Positions 35,101 through 46,781 of a stretch of 64,000 nucleotides of DNA are shown here, one piece after another. The DNA is from Microdochium bolleyi (Eukaryota; Ascomycota; Sordariomycetes; Xylariales; Microdochiaceae). The DNA lies in NCBI GenBank assembly GCA_001566295.1, contig KQ964264.1, positions 434,001 to 498,000 of the forward strand, written 5' to 3'. The number at the start of each line of letters is the position of its first letter. Position 1 is the stretch's first letter. A program made the translations under genes and the position numbers. A model generated the notes under the pieces. The model searched no databases and was not told the origin of the DNA. It was given only the letters and a program-made list of their open reading frames with translations.

Positions 35101-36612
35101 CATTTTCTGAGTGTTTTCTCTTGGGCTTTCATGCACTGCGATATGCTGTCGTGACATTATAATAATAAGCTCGACTGAAGGATTTGCCCGCTACATCGAG
35201 TATCATGCGTTTGGAGGAACACAAATTAGCAAACGCTCCACCACGCGACTTATTCAACCTGCGCGAATCTTAGGACAAGGAAAAAAAAAAAAAAAGCTTC
35301 TGTAGCTGGCCAGTGTATTTGGCAACGCAGGGAAAGAGACGTCCATAGAAAAGCTCCTAGTGACATCATCGCCAATCTTGGTCATGGCAATGACCTACAC
35401 TTTTCTTCCTAATTCGAGCACGATTCTTACTACATGTCACTAGCCGTTGGAGCGATCTGACCTGGTAGGCCACACAGTCCATTAACATACTTTGGCCCTT
35501 GGTCGGTCGGCACCTAGGCCTCCTGTTCGCCGGGAGAAAACCCTTCAAGATTGTATGACACTGACTTTTACGTAGGTATTACAACAAAGAACGAGACGCA
35601 GCTACTTGTTAGACGTCGCAACGTGTCCCAGATGTTCAGCTCCACTCAGGACTCCCACGTCGGAGCGCATAACGTGACGCGCTTTGGCCGTCCAAGTTGT
35701 CACGATGTCGATACGAGCCGATTGGCTCAGGACTTGGCCATGACACGACCTCAGTAAGACTCTCTGCTTCTCCCAGTGACAATGACAGCCACCTCCACCA
35801 ACCCCACGTTTCCTGCTGCCGTACTCTTATTTGTTTACTATTAGTAGGGTCTAACAGACGCGATCTGTCAGCAAGGGCCGGTGGCGAGATGGTTGAGATG
35901 CAACTTCCCCGACCATTCCAAAACACCAGCTTCCATATTACCTTGACCGTCGCAGCACTTCTCGACCGATTGCCCCGCAGTTTTCTCGTCACGGACGCCG
36001 ATGCCTTTCAAGCCATTCATGGAACAAACCACCATGAGGTTCCGTCACCTACTTAGAACGGGTGAGGCAACTCCGTCATCGGGCGCCGAGAGGTGGAGGA
36101 CACGGATGAAGCACTCTAGTTGCGGAGAAAATGGCAAACCCTGCCCTCCAGCAATACTTGGGGCCTCACATGAAGAATTCGGGCTTGGACAGGCATGGGA
36201 TGGGCGCAGATTACCATGAGTCGGGGGCAAGGAGTTATCTGGCCCGCTTGCACGACCTCGAAAAAAGAGTATCACGAAATAAGCCAGGACTAAACCGTCA
36301 TATAGGCGACCAAAGAAGTCATCAGGACTGGAGAACGTTGAAGTCTGCCCGTGAGTGTGGAGACGCCAGTGGTCAACGGTACAACAGATCAACGCACGAC
36401 GCGCGAGTAGGGATTCGCGTTCATTACAATTCGTATGGCACAGATCGCTCGTAGGACAAGGCAGCGACTGGCGTTTAAGCGAATGGCACCGTGGTGGTCT
36501 TCAGTGCAGCAGCTCGTTTAAGTCAGGGCAAAATGATGGTGCAAGGCGTGATTCATTATTATCTTCTATGTGTGCAAACGGTCGTCACGGCCCAGATACA
36601 GACCACTCGCAA
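32116..36612. other. 4.5-kb gene desert
   Basis: No supported gene on either strand. The distal part (about 34.6-35.5 kb) is A/T-rich and includes a run of fifteen A at 35281-35295. The GC-rich proximal half carries G-runs (about 32510 and 32668) and the short palindrome CGTGGTC-CA-GACCACG at about 33284-33299. Confidence 0.5.
35281..35295. repeat. Poly-A run (15 A)
   Basis: Homopolymer in an A/T-rich gap. It could be the tail of a decayed retroposed sequence, but no target-site duplication or upstream reverse-transcriptase frame was identified. Confidence 0.7.
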
Positions 36613-38424
36613 TTAGGCAGTGCACATGCGGCCGTCGTTGGCGACCTTCCAGGTCTCGCTGCCGACGCCGACGGTGGCGTAGAAGGTGCTGAGAGGATCC
36701 CACTTCTGCTTGATCTGGAGAAGGCGCTTGTAGTTGCTGCCCCAGAAGGCCTCCTGCCAGTTAGGCGTGCGCCAGTCGGCCTCGTTGACGTACGAGCCGC
36801 TTCCCGGGGTCGCCTTCTCGACGAGGGGCATGATCTCCTCGGTCATCTTCTTCTGGGTGGCGAGGGCGTCGGCCCAGGGCGCCTGGAAGGACCAGGGGAG
36901 GGTGAGGGTCGCGTGGACGAGAGCGTCACGCCACGCCGGATGCACCGACGAGGTCGAGGTGGTGCCGTGGGGCTTGACGTTGGTGCCGACGCCGATCCAG
37001 GTGACGCCCTTCTCAATGATGGCCTGCCAGGTGGGCGCAATGGAGGTGATGACGGAGCGTGGGATCAGGCGGGCGCCGTACTGCGCGATGCCAACCTGGA
37101 TGTTGCCCAGGGGGAGGGGGCCGAAGTACTTGTCGTAGTGGGTGTAGTAGTCCTTGGACTGGGAGTAGGACGAGGTGAAGACCATGCCGAGCTTGGTGAG
37201 CTTGGCCTCGAAGGGAGCCAGCATGGCGCGGACCTGCGCCTCGGTCTTGCCGTACGCGGTGATGGGGGCGATCATGAAGAAGTCGGTCGTGAAGTAGTGC
37301 ACGACCATGGCGCCGGCGTCGACCATGGCCGCGAGCTCCTCGTGAAAGGCGCTGATGCCGGCGTAGTGCAGCGACTGGTTGCCACCGTTGGAGGCCTTGA
37401 AGAACTGCAGCGAAGCGCCACCGACAATCTTGTCCGGGTATGTCTTGGCGGTCATGGAGACGACGACGCCGAAGGTGCTCCCGCCGCCGCCGGCGAGGGC
37501 CCAGAAGAGGTCCGAGTTGGTCTCGCGGTTGGCGTTGACGAGCTGGCCAGTGGCCGTGACGACCTCAAAGTTGAGCACGTTGTCGGCGGCGAGGCCAAAG
37601 TTTGTGCTCAGAGCAGAGTGGCCACCGCCCTGGGTGTAGCCGCCGGCAAGGCCGACAGTGGCACACTCGCCACCGACAATGACCTGGCCGCGGTCACGGG
37701 CAGCAGCCATGGCCTCAAACGCCTGGACACCGGCACCGACCTTGACGGCCGTGCCCTTGTAGCTGGCGCTGCTGTAGTTGGGGATGAAGAGGATGTCCTT
37801 GAGGTTGTGTGTCCAGATGCCGAGAGCGCCGGCACCGGTGGAGCGGCCGAGGTAGTCGTGGCCAGTGTTGCGGATCACGAGGCGGATGTTACGCAGCGTG
37901 GCAAAGGCAATGGCCCATTGGATGTCGCTGGGCCCAGAGGCATCGACAGCGTAGCGGACGTAGTTGCCCAGCTCGCAGGGCTTCTCCTTGGCGGTGAAAG
38001 GGTCACAGCTCTGGTTGGCAAAGAAGGGAGCCATGACGGAAGAGGAGTCCTCGAAGCTGTGGAACAAGGCAACAGAGTTAGTATGCCTCGAAGAACATAC
38101 GGAGTAACGGAGGATGGGATGACCCTGCAGGGCAGACACTTACTGGATCTTCTCAAACTGCCACTGGGACTTGAGGTAGTCGCACTTCGCGGCATCGTAG
38201 GTCGCGCCGTGGCAAGGGGCGCCCAAGGGCACCGTCTTGATGAGGTTGCCGTTCACCGTCATGTTGAAGAGATCCCACTCCAGCTTGGAAGGCCACCAAG
38301 GGTCGCCAGGGAAGTTGCGGCAGAATTTGGGAAGGGCATTGCTCTCAAAGTCGCCAAAGTCGGCCGCCACGAGCGAGGCAGCACCGACGAGGGCCGACAC
38401 GGCAAGGGTGCGAAGAGACACCAT
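36613..38424 (-). CDS. Secreted FAD-linked oxidase with bicovalent flavin (BBE-like)
   Basis: Berberine-bridge/glucooligosaccharide-oxidase-like flavoenzyme that oxidises alcohols or sugars and passes electrons to O2. Exons on the minus strand are 38424-38144 and 38056-36613, giving 574 residues. The intron (GTAAGT...TTCCACAG, 87 bases) joins FEKI to HFEDSSSVM. A signal peptide covers about residues 1-21. His160 in RNTGHDYLGRSTG is the expected 8-alpha-histidyl flavin attachment, and Cys225 in GGECATVGLAGG the 6-S-cysteinyl attachment, so both covalent bonds are probably made. The family C-terminal segment with WGSNYKRLLQIKQKWDP is complete. It stands alone between gene deserts, with a TATA box at 38651-38659. 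The substrate (sugar, polyphenol or alkaloid-like) is not visible. Confidence 0.9.
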
Positions 38425-41400
38425 ATTGACTGATCTTTCGGCAGAAAAGATTCCAAGGGGCTACTACACTCAGCCAAGAGCGTCGTAGATGGGACGGGGC
38501 AGGTCTGAGGGATTCAAAAGAATGTAAAGGCAGTATTAAAATACTCGCCAGAGGGAACGACAGACACGTGGGAAAGGACGATCTCTAACCCGATTCGCTT
38601 GCGTGAGCTGAATAGATCAGGGCTAGACTGCTGCACGAGCTGCAGGAGGCATTTATAAAGGGCTCACGATCGGAAGGGTCAGCCGACGGGCACGTGTTGG
38701 CAGGCCCGGCGCCTGCCTCCGAATCCGAGGCCGAAGTCGATGGCGCCGGTCAAAAACGGGGTCACGGCGACCGTGAGAACCTTCGAAAGCATGAAGCTAG
38801 CATTTCGAAGACAGGGGTCATGCCCAGCTGGCCTGCTCCTCGCCGAGTCTGGCCAGCCCAAAGTTGCCAATAGTCCCTTCTGCCCATGACAAAGGAGCAG
38901 GCCTCTGGCTCGTTTGAGCATACAGCACGTCTGCAGGGTGGAGATCCGCATCAGGCGGGACGGGAGGGGAGCGGCGCAGCATGACTTATGTATCATTATC
39001 CTGCGCGTTCATCCTAGCAACCCGGTAGGGCAGGCGAGCCGGCAGGCAGTTCTTGCAGGGCAAGTTGCAGGGAATGTCACTCTTTCAGGGGTCGTTGGGG
39101 GCGGGAGTGCTGACGAACTTATTCTGAAGATGAACCTGGCTGGGGCTTAAGGTTCAGGCCTGTATGCGTTGTTACTAGTAGGGTGCAAGGCCGCAGGCAT
39201 CACGACGTAGCAGCCGGGAGAGCTACTCAGACCATGTCCCCGACAGCCACTAAATCAGGGTCTCGAGGCCATATTCGTAGTGGTCTCAGCCCAAAGTTGC
39301 GCTCCTTTTCACCCTATGGTGGTAAATACGGTTCTCGATCGTTGCTGGCTGACTGCACGAGTTGGCCAAGTGATGGGAGACAGCTAGGCTGTGCGAGTGT
39401 CTTTGAAGATGTGTGAGAGATCTGTAGCAATACGGAGAACCACAGCCCCAGGCGAGCATGCATCCCAGATCTAGCAGCAGCACGGAAGTTTCCATGCAAG
39501 ATGGTCCTCGAATGCCAATGAAATGGGCCCATTGTCAGAACGGATGGGTCCTGGTCCTTGCTATCGAACCATGGCGCCGTTACTGCCGGGGCCGTGTGCA
39601 CCCTGTCTGCCGGTGCAAGGGTATGCTGTAATTGCAGCACACCTTTACATAGTGTATTCATCGGCGCTGTTTCCGGAACAGGGACAATGGGCGTCTGTAG
39701 TGCTTCTTCACCTGCTTCTTTTCGGTGGGATGGTCGCGGAAGCCGGGGGTGCATGAACTATTAGCCCTCTAAGTGTAATACTGGGTGTGGAGGCAATGAA
39801 GTTCCTTCTCTGCGTAGTGGCACTTAGGTCATCAGGGTCCTGACAGCATCTCCACAGGGTGGCTGTGCCTCTTTTTCGGGCGCCCACGAGACGGCCCCAA
39901 CGGGTGAAAGTGGGCAGGAGGACACGGAAACCCCAGGCGGCCCAGAAGTGGCCCGAGATCTCCAGCTGGGAACGAGCTGAAGATCGTGCTGATCCTTCAG
40001 TAATCTCGTGATGTTGTGAGCTCGACGGAGTGCTGTGTAGGGAGTACGGCAAGGTGATGCCGGGGAATGGTATGGTCCCCGGCAATCCCCGGAGATGGAG
40101 AGAGTGTTGGCCAGCCAGGCTCCGGGGCAGGAAGACTTCTCACTGAAGCGACTTCTCTGCAAGGCTAATACATTTCTGGCTGACCCCGTCCCGTATCCTC
40201 CTCAGGCCCTGGACACCAGATTCATAGGAGCTGCAGGGGTCTAGACACGCAACCCACGCCGGCGAACCTTAACCGCCCTGCCGAGTGCTTTCCATCTTCT
40301 CTCGAGCTCGAGCTTCGCTTGCACGTGCTGGGCCTTGCTCTCTTTGGGAAGCCACCATCGTTGCCGTGGCGCCGCTGCCGCACGTTCCATCAGCCGTTTT
40401 CCAGCCCATCGAGCGCATCCAGCGGCTATCTAGCTCGAGTGCAGCCACGGCCGCGTGCACGTCCTTTGTAGTTTCGGAGTGGGCTCCGCGACACCGATAC
40501 TTCTGACAGGTTCTGTTGTGTAGACTCTCGGCCGCTTGGGCCGTGGCTTCGGCTCAGCCGCGGAATGGCGCTCCTGGTATTGCTCCGCAGCCGGCTGGTT
40601 CTTAGCTCCGGCTTGTTCCTTGCGCAGTGCAAAATTGCCAAGAGAGGACAATGCTGCGAAGTATTCCGGCGAGCCCACCCAAAAGTTCTCCAGGGCATAG
40701 CATGCAATACTAATCAGGACTGCGCCTGCTTCACATGTCCCTGCTGCTCATGCCATGTCACCCGAGCCAATGCCGAGGAGGTAGCGAGTCTCGGCTTGAG
40801 ACGTCCCCAAGACCTCGTCCGGCGGTGCTGCTGCCACACCCCGAAAGTCGAAGTCTGCAACAAGTCGCCGTGCTGCTGTGTTGTCCGGGCACAAATGGTA
40901 GCATGTATTGCTACCAGCTAGTAGCTGCAGCATGACGGCTGTACCCGCGCCCTCGAGCATACGCCACGCAGGCATGATGAGGTTCGCTATCCTTCCGCGC
41001 GTGGTAATGACACCATGTTCCATGCCCGAACCCAGGACCAGCGCATGGTGCATGGGTCGGACGGAGTACCTGTGCCTGAGCGTCGGAGCCGACTCTTCAT
41101 GTGACGCCACAAACCTGTCTCATCACGTTCCACGCAAAGCCCTGTCCTGCAGGTCCAGGGGTTTAGGTTGCAACCTCTGATCGGTGCTTCAGATGATGCA
41201 AAGAGACTATTGTAGTAGGGATGTCACTTGGGGGCCGGCACACGTGCTGGCGCCCGTTCCTTGATCTGGAAGACACCGTGGAAGCATGCAACAGCACCAC
41301 GTCGTCCGCGGGAGACGCCTTGCACGCCGGTGTGGCTTGCTGGCGGATATCCTGCAACGTCGAAGTTAATCTTGGCTCGTCTTCTATGGCTCCAAAATCC

Positions 41401-41774
41401 ACTGAAGAACCTTTGAGGCTTTCATCACTCGGCAGACCCCAGGTAAACGAGGCACGCCAAGCTAGGAGAAAAGCAACAGCGGCCCCCTGCTGCATAGATT
41501 TGCAGCAACTATCCCTCAGCTGGTCCAAAGATGGAAGCAAACTAGTGCCCTGGAGGATTACATATTTGGACCACCTCCCAGTCGGGCCCACGATCTCACG
41601 GTCCCGTTTCCGAACTCTGTTGCTGTCGTTATTGTTGTCCCTGCTGCCGCCTTTTGCGTTTCGATGCGGCTTGTCTACGCCGACGCCGACGCCGATCCCC
41701 GAGGCACTCTCCCACATTGAGCCCGACACAGTCGTCACGAAGCACACGAAGGCGGCGCGCCCAGCGAGACCATC
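38425..41774. other. 3.3-kb intergenic region
   Basis: It contains the oxidase promoter at its left end and the leader of the second receptor at its right end. Open frames in between (for example 41221-41880) lack domains and consistent codon use, so no gene is called. Confidence 0.45.
38651..38659 (-). promoter_or_regulatory. TATA box of the FAD oxidase gene
   Basis: On the minus strand this reads TTTATAAAT, about 230 bases upstream of the oxidase ATG, implying a leader of about 200 bases. Confidence 0.45.
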
Positions 41775-43691
41775 ATGGGTTGGACGTTCAACACGGCGGA
41801 TGACACCCCCAACGATGGGCCCAAACTCACAACCATCGCCACTGTCTTTACAGTCCTCTCATTTTTCTTCCTCTCATTGAGGTTCTATGTCCGCGGTATC
41901 ATGATCAAGGCCGTCGGTTCTGGTAAGCCTCTCCCCACTCACGATCGCCTCAAGGGCAATTCCTTGGGATTCTCGCTGCGCTGTGCCAACCCTGCGGTGC
42001 TCTCCCGATCAGCATAAGCAAGCTTTGGCTATGCAGGCCACGATGCGCGCTGATCACTTACTAACATGGCTTCACCCTTGCAGATGACTATGTCCTCGTT
42101 GTCACTTGGGTAATGATCATCCTCTACAGACCATTGCGTTCTTGGCCTTGGCCGACATCTGCTGACTGAGGCACATCCAACCTTCTAGATTGCTGCTTGT
42201 GGCTTCACAGTTGTCACCATCCTCCGTACGTCTCATTCCTACGTTTCTTGTGATATTGGTTTCTATTATGCAGCTTACTGACAGCAGCCGGCAGAGTCAA
42301 AATGGGGCCTTGGGCTGAAATTCGTAGAGGACATGCCTCCTCAAAACATCTACAACTTTGGTCTGGTATGTCACCCCCGGAAAAACATCTCTCACATCCC
42401 GACAGATGTGTCAACTAACGCGAGAGATATGGATAGCTGCAATACATGGGAGCACCATTGTGAGTCATGCCCACCCGTCTTGCCCTTGTCCTGCCCAGTA
42501 CATTGCGCCTTCGAATAGGCCCGCGAATTACGCAAGCCGAGGACAAGAACACTTGCTGACCATACTCTGTTCGTCAACAGCTACATCACGAGCATCCTTG
42601 GCTTCAAGTTGAGTCTGATGCTCTCGTACCTGCGCTTCATGACGCAGGGCTGGGTGCGCACGACCACGATCGTCACTGCCGTCCTGTGCTGCCTCTTCCA
42701 CCTGTCGTTCCTGATTGTCCAGATCAACCTCTGCCAGCCCGTACGTACAACTGTCCCATATATCACCAGATGGAAGGGGTCTCAGCAATAGCTGTGGTGA
42801 CTTCCTGCCGCCTCAATGAATGCTCCCCGACTAATGCTGACAATTTGTCGACACCTGTTAGATCGCAAAGCAATGGGATCCTCTCATCGAAGGCGGCTCG
42901 TGTCTTGCCGCCGTGCCATTTTACACGAGTATGGCGTCTCTAACCATCGTCTTTGATGTTGCTGTGTGAGTATATCCTCAACCGATCATGCCTGATCACA
43001 ACACGCCTCGAATTCTTCAAGCAACCGGCCTGTTCCGGCTCTCAAACGTTGTGCCGGGAACCCAATACTAATATCGTCCTTTTACCTCAACAGTATGCTT
43101 CTGCCATTTCCCGTCCTGCTCGGATCCCAGATCCAGTCACGCAAGAAGCTGGTCCTCCTCGGACTCTTCGCGCTCGGCGTCTTCATCACCATCATCCAGA
43201 TCATCCGCATCCAGACGGTGCATACCCTGTCCAATTACCTCGACTCCTCGGCACTCATCATGTGGTCCACGGTCGAGAACAACCTGGGCATCATGGTCGC
43301 GTGCGTGCCGACGCTCGCGCCGCTCTTCAAGTCCTTTGCCGAGAAGACGTCGCGGACGGGCTACTACAAGAACACGAGCGGCAATAACGGCGGGAGGAGC
43401 GGCGGCAAAGGATCCAAGTACGGGATGCACTCGTGGCGCGACGCCGAGGACCGGCCCAGCGGCGTGCACGGCCGCAACGGCAACGGTCTCGGCGGGACGA
43501 GCAGCAACATCACGGGCGGCGGCAACGGCGTGTACCCGATGGGCAGCATGAAGCGCCAGTCGTCGGTGACTGGAGGGATGAGCCCAGAGGACAGCCAGGA
43601 GCGCATCTGGACCAACGGCGCGACCGTCATCACCAAGAAGACGGATATTGTCATCTCCCGGGAGCTGCGCAGTGGGCCCGACTCGGCGTAG
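41775..43691 (+). CDS. PTH11-type seven-helix receptor (fungal rhodopsin-like family), copy 2
   Basis: Eight exons: 41775-41922, 42084-42109, 42189-42225, 42295-42365, 42437-42459, 42581-42740, 42862-42965 and 43094-43691, giving 388 residues. All seven introns are GT-AG and every join keeps frame and a membrane-protein pattern. Examples are GSDDYVLVVTW, TILQSKWGLG, NFGLLQYMGAPFYITSILGF and DVAVMLLPFPVLLG. Exons 2, 3 and 5 are only 26, 37 and 23 bases. About seven hydrophobic helices are present, a loop reads QPIAKQWDPLIEGGSC, and the cytosolic tail is Gly/Asn/Ser-rich, ending ISRELRSGPDSA. There is no CFEM domain. It diverges clearly from copy 1 (different helix-3 motif KLSLMLSYLRF), so it is a paralogue of a distant subclass, not a tandem duplicate. 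Ligand unknown. Confidence 0.8.
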
Positions 43692-43728
43692 GCGCGCGCC
43701 TGGTTTCCTCGACAGAGCCGCCGGCTAA

Positions 43729-43758
43729 TCCTCCCTCCCTTCCCTCCCTTCCCTCTCC
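43729..43758. repeat. Polypyrimidine CCCT-type tract
   Basis: Thirty pyrimidines made of CTCCC and TTCCC units directly after the receptor stop codon, probably in the 3' untranslated region. Confidence 0.75.
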
Positions 43759-45507
43759 ACCCTCGGAACGTCGCAGTGTGGCAATACCTGTCAAGTCCAC
43801 GAGCTTGCCGGAGCAATCGATGGCTTCGCCTTGCACAAGTCTTTCGCAGCAGACTGGCCGACAGACGCAGGCCCAAAAGGGCCAGGCAAGCGACGTGCCG
43901 TGCACGTCACATACCTTCGATCGTTCTGTGGGGTCCCAAAAACAGCGGACGCGTGGCGCGTGATTGGAGGGCTTTGTTTTCCTTTTAGCCGTGCCTGGCC
44001 TGGACTCGTCCACGCGTGGCGGCTGTTCCACGAAGATGGTTGACCGGCTTTGCCATGGGACAGGGGAGGCGATGGAGGCGTTGCCTGACGTAGACAGAGC
44101 TCTATGTAATACAAACTGTGCGTACTGGACCTTGAAATCTCCCAGCTCTCTGGCCGGCCAAGCGGAGCCCGGGACCCATCTGCAATATTGTGATCTGCCC
44201 CGTCTCATTCTAGAACCCATCGGTCCGTGGCCTTATCGAGCATGGGCGCTCGATTATGCGTCGAGTCGTGGCCTGCTGCGGCGCGCCGAGGGTGCTGTCA
44301 ACCTGGATAGCGCCGTTTCGTGTGTGGAGCACTGCTCTCTATTCGTGGAGATTCGGCTGTTTCATCCTTGGCACGAGGCTTATTCCAGTGCCGTGACTGA
44401 AGGGATGATTGAAACTTGGGGGCCGATGTCATGACGCGTCGACATGGGGACGGCTGACCGCCACTGCGTGCGTATTGCATACGCCCTCAGACCGAGGAGA
44501 GCATATTGTCGTGCCTCTCTCCGCAGTCCCCATCCGAGGCGTGCAGTTGTCAAGAGTTAGCCGTGCCAATGAGGATGCCCGAGGGACGACATGCAGCGAA
44601 GCGAGCCTCTCTTCTCTGGCTGCAGCCTGCACCCCAGGAAATCCCCAATGCAAAGTCCACGAGTGACACAAGCATGCCCGACGCCGCCTGGACGGCCTGG
44701 GGTCGTCGAAAGCCGCCGATTGGTGGTTCCTCGCCAGCCCAAGCCCGCCTCGTCAATCTCGACGCTCCGCAAGCCTCCGCAGGCCCGATCGGGACGCGTG
44801 TGGCTCGCTCAGGGGTCACGCTCGAGGCTCTACCGAGCATGTCGCGCGTCTCTCCGCATCCCGATGCGACGCTCCTGCGCCTGCTTTGGCCAAATGAGGC
44901 TGAGGATGTGGACTGTCGTTCCGGGTGGTGCGTTTCGAAAATGCCCGACTGTTTAGTCAATTTTGCCGCCATGTTGCTCCCATGACGCCCGTTACCACTT
45001 GCACCAAGGGCAGACTGCTTGATGAGGTACTGCTGCTCAAAGACAGGCACAATGATACTCTGAGCAGCCAAGCCTCAAGGCCTGCGCCCTGCTTGTGTGC
45101 TCCCGTTGTCACCTCGACAAGCCAGTATTTATCATGGACTCGCACAGACTGCCACCATTTGTAGGGCGGCTCCCTGCCGACGGGTCGCGCCACCAAAACA
45201 AGCAACGGAGGCTCAACGCCGGCGGGGATGGGGCCGCCTCTCAGGGACATGATTGGGGCGCATGGTCCTTGATCTCTCTGGGGATGGATCTCCCTTGGGC
45301 ACGACGAGATTCAATCGGCACTCCCAGCAGTAAAAGCGGGACGGGGCTCGGAATCCAGATTCACGGAGCACTACGATCCGTACTCGACTCGCAATGCCGT
45401 TCGCCCCACGGCAAGCATTGGAGACGGCGAGAGCAACACTCCACCCACGATGCGGAGTGGCACCGACACGGCAAGATCGCCATCCAAGAGGGCTCGGCGC
45501 GAATCAC

Positions 45508-45515
45508 TATTAAAA
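45508..45515 (+). promoter_or_regulatory. TATA-like element of the GH62 gene
   Basis: TATTAAAA lies about 120 bases upstream of the ATG at 45633, a distance shared with other secreted-enzyme genes in this window. Confidence 0.4.
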
Positions 45516-45632
45516 GGACTGGACCCGGCCCTCCAGAATCCAGACTCGACCTGGAGAGCCAACCCTTCACTGGAGTCTCTGCACCACGCCACACATTCTC
45601 TGCCTGATCTACATCACCTCTACCAAGCCAAC

Positions 45633-46781
45633 ATGAAGTTCACCACCGGAGTCGCTCTTCTGGCGACGGCCTCGTCCGCGGCCGCCCAGTGCAACCTGCC
45701 GTCCACCTACAGCTGGACCTCGTCCGGCCCCCTGGCCCAGCCCAAGAGCGGCTGGAGGTCTCTCAAGGACTTCACCCACGTCAACTACAACGGCCAGAAC
45801 CTCGTCTACTCGACCTACCACGATGGCACCAAGTGGGGATCAATGGCCTTCAGCCCCTTCGGCGCCTGGTCGAACATGGCCTCCGCGCAGCAGATCACGC
45901 AGAACGCCGGCGCCGTCGCGCCCACGCTCTTCTTCTTCCGCCCCAAGAACATCTGGGTGCTTGCCTACCAGTGGGGCGGCAACGGCGCCTTCAGCTACAA
46001 GACGTCGAGCAACCCGACCAACCCCAACGGCTGGGGCGCCGCCCAGACGCTCTTCTCGGGCTCCATCTCGGGCTCCGGCACCGGCCCGATCGACCAGACC
46101 CTCATCGGCGACAGCCAGAACATGTACCTCTTCTTCGCCGGCGACAACGGCAAGATCTACCGCGCGTCGATGCCCATCGGCAACTTCCCGGGCAACTTCG
46201 GCAGCTCATCGACCGTTGTCATGAGCGACACGACCAACAACCTCTTCGAGGCCGTCCAGGTGTACACCTACGGCACCAACAAGTACCTCATGCTCGTTGA
46301 GGCCGTCGGCACAAACAACCGCCGCTACTTCCGCTCCTTCACGGCCACCTCCCTCTCGGGTTCCTGGACGCCCCAGGCTGCCTCTGAGTCTCGCCCCTTC
46401 GCCGGCAAGGCCAACTCGGGTGCCACCTGGACCGACGACATCTCCCACGGCGACCTCATCCGCAGCAACCCGGATCAGACCATGACCATCGACCCTTGCA
46501 ACCTCCAGCTCCTCTACCAGGGCAAGAACCCCAGCGTCAGCGTCGACTACCCCCTCCTGCCCTACCGCCCCGGCCTTCTCACCCTCAAGGGCGCCTCAGG
46601 TACGAACCCACCCGCTGGAACCACCACCACAAACCCCGGAACCCAGCCCACCCAGAACCCCCCCTCAGGAAACTGCGCGGCCCTCTATGCGCAGTGCGGC
46701 GGCGAGGGCTACAGTGGCCCCACGTGCTGCAGCCAGGGAACCTGCAAGGCCTCCAACCAGTGGTACTCCCAGTGCGTCTAA
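45633..46781 (+). CDS. GH62 alpha-L-arabinofuranosidase with C-terminal CBM1
   Basis: Secreted enzyme removing arabinose side chains from arabinoxylan. Intronless, 382 residues. The frame is open from 45450 but the ATG at 45633 starts the signal peptide MKFTTGVALLATASSAAA. The GH62 five-blade propeller covers about 25-323. Predicted catalytic residues are Asp46 (LKDFTHVNYNG, base), Asp154 (GPIDQTLIGD, pKa modulator) and Glu206 (NLFEAVQVY, acid); their spacing of 108 and 52 fits the family. A Thr/Pro linker (GTTTTNPGTQPTQNPP) leads to a CBM1 at about 348-382 with six cysteines and the aromatic face of a fungal cellulose-binding module (CGGEGYSGPTCC, ending NQWYSQCV). The domain order GH62-linker-CBM1 is known but less common than bare GH62. 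Confidence 0.95.
   Translation: MKFTTGVALLATASSAAAQCNLPSTYSWTSSGPLAQPKSGWRSLKDFTHVNYNGQNLVYSTYHDGTKWGSMAFSPFGAWSNMASAQQITQNAGAVAPTLFFFRPKNIWVLAYQWGGNGAFSYKTSSNPTNPNGWGAAQTLFSGSISGSGTGPIDQTLIGDSQNMYLFFAGDNGKIYRASMPIGNFPGNFGSSSTVVMSDTTNNLFEAVQVYTYGTNKYLMLVEAVGTNNRRYFRSFTATSLSGSWTPQAASESRPFAGKANSGATWTDDISHGDLIRSNPDQTMTIDPCNLQLLYQGKNPSVSVDYPLLPYRPGLLTLKGASGTNPPAGTTTTNPGTQPTQNPPSGNCAALYAQCGGEGYSGPTCCSQGTCKASNQWYSQCV

Larger units (their letters stand above)
43692..45632. other. Intergenic region and GH62 promoter
   Basis: A polypyrimidine tract (CTCCCT/TCCCT units) lies at 43729-43758 just after the receptor stop. No gene is supported in 43.9-45.0 kb despite frames of up to 173 codons. In the last 450 bases GCGGGG and CTGGGG strings fit the loose carbon-repressor CreA consensus SYGGRG, which is common by chance. 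Confidence 0.45.

Noticed and set aside
35281..35295. Retroposon tail
   Set aside because: Only a poly-A run was seen; no reverse transcriptase frame or target-site duplication supports it.
36355..38433. Open frame of 692 codons on the plus strand
   Set aside because: It lies opposite the FAD oxidase coding sequence. Its length reflects GC-rich third positions; the protein is Gly/Val/Glu low-complexity with no domain.
43964..45071. Frames of 156-173 codons before GH62
   Set aside because: They conflict on both strands and none matches a family; treated as non-coding.
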